Assembly (NCBI GenBank): GCA_950295325.1
Contig: OX485808.1
Coordinates: forward strand, 6,262,501 to 6,326,500
DNA length: 64,000 nt
Direction of reading: 5' to 3'
Origin: Polytrichum commune
Lineage: Eukaryota; Streptophyta; Polytrichopsida; Polytrichales; Polytrichaceae
Made by a program: the position numbers and the translations under genes. Under the pieces are notes generated by a model. That model was given only the letters and a program-made list of their open reading frames with translations. It did not search any database and was not told the DNA's origin. Below, in pieces: positions 60,048 to 64,000 of this stretch (the stretch's first letter is position 1; each line of letters begins with the position of its first letter).

Positions 60048-61925
60048 TGCGAGCCCAAATGAGGTGCCCACATGTGTGTTGGACCTTATCAAGTTGTTAG
60101 AATGGGATTTGGAAACTATAGTCGTTATTTAAAGAAGATAAAAAGAGTGATATAACTAGTTTTGCTTTGGGTTAAGTTAGGGGGCTATATGGGAATTGCT
60201 TGGGTGTTAAGGTTAGACGTGTTAATGCGGGGATTAAGTAAGTAAGGGTGAACCTTAGAATCTACTGAAATGGGATTTAAGCTAGTAGTTGCATTAGGTG
60301 GCGGGTTTGGGCAGCAGGAGTAATTGTTTTAGGATCAAAGCTACCCTGATTAGAGAGGGAGAGGCCTCTGTCCAGGGGGATGAGGTTCGGTAACCCCGGA
60401 GAGCCAGGAGGCAGGAGGTCGAAAGTCGAGCAAAGGGGAGGAGAGGCTCTCTCTCCGAAGGGCACCGACACTGGAAGGCGGGCCGGAACAGGGGTGGGAG
60501 GACTGGCCATAGAGATCACTCAAAGGTGAAGGAGGGAGCCGCTACAGTGCGGGGGAATCTGGGAAGCGTCGATGAATCTACGGGTAAGAAGGGATTAAGG
60601 GGCTGCGGGGATTCACCTGCATTAAAACAGATGGCGGGAGGAGACTTGAGGTGGGAGCTATGTTCGGGGAAAACCGACGGCTAGTTCATTATTAGCCGAT
60701 GGATTTCCCCTCATGGCCGGTCCAAATTTCCAACCATCGGATGGCAATCCGACTGTAATTTCAATCCTCCGCCAATTAGCCGATGGACCAGAAAATGTCC
60801 CGGAAATGTAGCCGATTCTTCTTGCGAGTTACTAGATTTCAGTCGGAAGCATCCAGAGCACTATTTGTTTGGGGCATCTGATGATGCACTTGAGGAAGTA
60901 CCCTAAACCTCAAACTTTTTGAAGTATGCAACCTTTCCATGACCAAATCCAATTGCTTCTATGAAGAATTGGGGGACCCTTGGCCTTCAAGCGGTGAAGG
61001 CATTGCTAGGTTCAATTCCTGCCAAGGATATTAACTCTTCAAATATAAAGTTTTGAACATCATGCCTTTCTTTTCACTTATTCAAGATTTTGTACTAAGA
61101 AATGATTTCTAATAACTTTTCATACATTTTTTAAACAATTAGTGCCGATATGAATTCCATTTAATCGGATATTGGCCAATGAAAATATGAAAATATAGGC
61201 AATTGGCCGATTGATTTTACAAAAGACCGGCTCTTGCCGATGTAAATTGGAAAAAATCCGAGCCTTCGTAGCAACTACCGGCAATTAGCCACTAAGGCTT
61301 CAAAAACTTCCCGAACTCTGGGTGGGAGGAATCAATCACACCGGGAGCTATGGTGAAGGAGTCAGGGGAGAGGCTGCACCAAATCGGCAGGAAACGATCC
61401 CGCATTGCTCAAGGTCCTGAGGGAAGGAGCTGCGGCAGTTGGATGGGCTTGAATAGAGGAATGCCGGACACAAGGCTAGATCAGGGGTTGAGCAACCTCA
61501 GGATGGGGAACAGGGGAGACATTGAACTGAGTCGGGACAGGGTGAGGCCTTGGGAGGAAACCGAAAGCGCAGGTTAGCTCCCTTAAGGAGAGGTTGGTGA
61601 TTAGAGTTAATACTCTGTTAGGGAGTTGGGAAATAGCATTAGTATCAAGTCAATTGCTGACTTGGGATTAGATTAGTTAAACCTTAGTTACTAAGGGAGG
61701 GATTAGTGATTTGACATGGGTGTAGCCGATTGAAGGCACATGGTAGCAAGTATTTATTAATGCTTACACCGTGGGCCATTGGAATAAACATTGGGTGTTT
61801 TTAATACTTGCTTGAGACAACTTGGAGGCCACGCGCAATGCTTGAGTAAGGCAAGACTAAATTCATGTGAGCATGAGACTCCCACCTGGACTAGGACGCA
61901 TAAGGGTGGGGGTTTAGGGCTGACA
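60048..61925 (+). mobile_element. solo LTR with 5-bp target duplication, 1.9 kb
   Basis: It starts TGCGAGCCCAAATGAGG and ends GGGTTTAGGGCTGACA, with CATGT duplicated at 60043-60047 and 61926-61930. The empty site is in copy 1 near 3310. It is longer than its relatives and has a GC-richer centre (60280-60830, 61330-61580) with short frames lacking motifs. Near 60985-61030 a TTGGCCTTCAAGCGGTGAAGG and GGTTCAATTCC pair resembles RNA polymerase III A and B boxes. Confidence 0.88.
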
Positions 61926-62828
61926 CATGTTATGTACCCTTTAAAAATGAATAAGGAGTTTTATATTCAATTGTGGACTCCAATCATACTAACTTTTCAT
62001 ATTTCTTGCATATTATCTTCTAAGGTCTAGTCATGTATCGAACCTTGTATTGTATCTAGAAGATGAAAAATAAAATTGGGACTGTTTAATATGATTGGAA
62101 ATGCATTTTTATTTATTTATAGAATTTTGATTTATGTAGTATAAAAGTCAAGTTTGGGGGTCTAGCATGTAGGGTTTAGGGCTTAAAATGTACAATTGAA
62201 TACCTTAGTACCTTAACCACATTGTCTATTTATAGGAAATGTTTTTATTACTTATTATATATTAAGATTCGACAATCCCGGACTTAAAGGGGACACCATT
62301 TTCCCATATTAATTTTTGAGATTTTAAAAATAAAATATCCAAAAAAATGTTCTTTCTTTAAATAGTTTGATTAGTGCCGAAGTGGTAAAGGTACTATGGT
62401 AGTATCGTGCATACATGGATGGATAAGGGCCACTTTACATAGGAGACTGAGAGCCCGTGACCATTACACTTCAAGCACTGTCATTGGTGGACAAGGAGGA
62501 GCCGGTCCAAGTTTGCTTCACACAATGCTTGAAGGACCAACGGAGTATGTGAATGCAAGATGGATGTAAAGTCTACATGGATTCCTACATAATATCAAAT
62601 TGATCAAGTTTCATGGTCATTTGGACTACTTTCAAAAACCACCACTTGAAGATAGGCCTAATACAAAACCGGGAGAGCATGGCACTCTGAATACTCGCAA
62701 CCGTTGATTTATTTTATTTTATCATGTGTGAGGACACGCATGAATAGAAATTCATTGAAATAGCATCTAGTTGAGGGCATGGTCGCATATGACTTCACAC
62801 TACACTTGAGGGTCCATGTCCACACTAA

Positions 62829-63544
62829 GGTAGAGGGTGCTAAAACCAACACCCCATCCAAAACCAACACCTATAAACGCCTCCCAATTGCCAACACTCT
62901 ACAACCTTGAACCGTACCCGGCGGTGTAGGAGTGTTTGGGCCCACGGAGTGACGGTTTTAGGTGCCATTAGTGGTGCCACCTCATAGCGGCCTCCATGAC
63001 CTTCATGTAGGGTATGTAACGGGCTCCACTCTATCTCGGGTTGGTTCAAGGTCGGATTAGGGTGGCTTGTCAATCCTTATTCTAGTCATTCTATTCACAA
63101 CGCCAAGGAGGTAGGCCCACAAAGCATAAAAGGATCATTTCCCGGGATGCAAGGGGGTCGGTTCTTGGGATGCAAGGTGATGGTTTTGCAAGCGAACCGG
63201 GAGGGATCATGGAGGTAGCCGTGTGGCTTTGCATACCATTACTACTTGGGCTTTGATGTAGTTTGGGTCTAGTACCCAACTATGTTGTGTTGGTTCTAGG
63301 CAATGAAGGTGGAGGTCCTCATCATATGCGAGGTTGCCATACACGGGGCATATGGATTGGTATAAGGAAGCTAGTAGTTTTGACTTTGAATATTCATCAA
63401 ATATTCAATTGAGACTAAAAATATTTTTCTTTCTTGATACCTATGTTTAGCCCAAAGGCTAATATGAATATATATTTTATATATCAACCACATAGCCATA
63501 TGTATGTGCAATAGCTTAAAGTGTTGGTTTAAGCACCCTCTACC
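62829..63544. mobile_element. 716-bp inverted-repeat DNA element
   Basis: The ends are GGTAGAGGGTGCTAAAACCA on the left and, in reverse complement, GGTAGAGGGTGCTTAAACCA on the right. The uninterrupted site is in copy 1 at about 4186. Neighbouring bases are TAA on the left and TTA on the right, so a 3-bp target duplication is not clean. The body has no recognised transposase. Two minus frames (62840-63073, 63091-63279) lack motifs. Confidence 0.8.
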
Positions 63545-64000
63545 TTACATGATTTCAGGGGGTGTCTTGGAACAACCTTTGAACACTCTTTTGGGCTCTC
63601 ATAATTTCATGGTCATGACTCTCGGTTCGTGTGTGAAATGGCCCTGAGTATAACCTTCCAATCATAAATGTTGATTCCATCTTTTAATTGAATTTGGAAA
63701 TTGTCTTAAATTTGTAAAGAAATAATTTATCAAAGGCATTATTCTTGTCTCATTGTACGGAATGTTATAAAACTCTATCATTTCATGTCTAAAATAATAT
63801 CATTGGGTATATCCAATTTTCGTCTAGCAGAAGTCCATACATTGAAAAATACATGTTTAATTTCTTTTTCTAGGAAATAGGTGTGGATAACTATTTTATT
63901 TTGTGCTATTTTTGTCCTTGAACTTATACTCAAAGTGTTCATTGGAAGTTTCCATGAAGACTTAGGAAAGACCTGAGGTCTTGAGCATATATTACTTCCA

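Larger units (their letters stand above)
57370..64000. repeat. segmental duplication, copy 2 (runs off the window end)
   Basis: Direct copy of 17-4650. Position 64000 corresponds to 4650. Relative to copy 1 it has lost about 630 bases between 59845 and 59850, and gained the solo LTR 60048-61925 and the inverted-repeat insert 62829-63544. No gene is recognisable. Confidence 0.9.

Noticed and set aside
1-64000. CRISPR array, bacterial operons, ribosomal RNA
   Set aside because: The introns, plant gene families and plant transposons show a eukaryotic nuclear genome. The short regular repeats here are LRR codons or degenerate satellites without CRISPR-like spacers.
17-64000. The two end blocks as LTRs of one giant retroelement
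   Set aside because: They lack TG/CA ends at defined boundaries, a primer-binding site or a retroviral-type gene set between them. The interval also contains unrelated genes and elements.

Overview
This is a plant nuclear window, most likely from a moss. It is AT-rich, gene-poor and full of transposable-element debris. The only large gene, on the minus strand, encodes a protein kinase, an NB-ARC domain and a leucine-rich repeat (LRR) array in one polypeptide. That kinase-NB-LRR architecture is known from mosses such as Physcomitrium. The two canonical GT-AG introns, a plant-type hAT element, a Ty1/copia element and solo LTRs also fit a plant. The species cannot be named from the sequence.

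Layout. Positions 17-4650 are one copy of a segmental duplication whose partner fills 57370-64000. At 5645-5926 (-) lies the terminal exon of a selenium-binding protein gene; the rest of that gene was not found. Positions 5950-11900 are non-coding, with a strong 50-bp-arm hairpin and a small inverted-repeat element. Positions 12421-20845 (-) hold the kinase-NB-LRR gene: exon 1 (membrane anchor, helical region, kinase), exon 2 (NB-ARC) and exon 3 (LRRs). The LRRs are about 73 head-to-tail 72-bp units. A one-base deletion near 15385 stops the frame at 15357, leaving about 41 further units (12421-15384) readable only in another frame. Positions 20950-26450 hold no gene. At 28192-28230 (-) is a probable first exon of a SAPS-family (PP6 regulatory subunit) gene inside a tandemly duplicated 5' region, with no downstream SAPS exons visible. 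A complete hAT element with an 8-bp target duplication and a partial transposase occupies 29845-30999.

Positions 31000-57000 are a mosaic of repeats. It contains several inverted-repeat elements (one with a 9-bp target duplication), a roughly 2.9-kb long-inverted-repeat element, a 4-kb segmental repeat present twice, and a decayed Ty1/copia element. The copia is interrupted by a solo LTR. Three solo LTRs of one family (45748-47405, 53973-55401, 60048-61925) each carry 5-bp target duplications.

How the pieces relate: the NLR-like gene is the functional centre. Its modules suggest a receptor that couples ligand or effector sensing (LRR), a nucleotide switch (NB-ARC) and kinase signalling. The surrounding repeats show repeated duplication and insertion, a setting in which such genes often expand and decay. 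All identifications come from motif reading; no database search was run.
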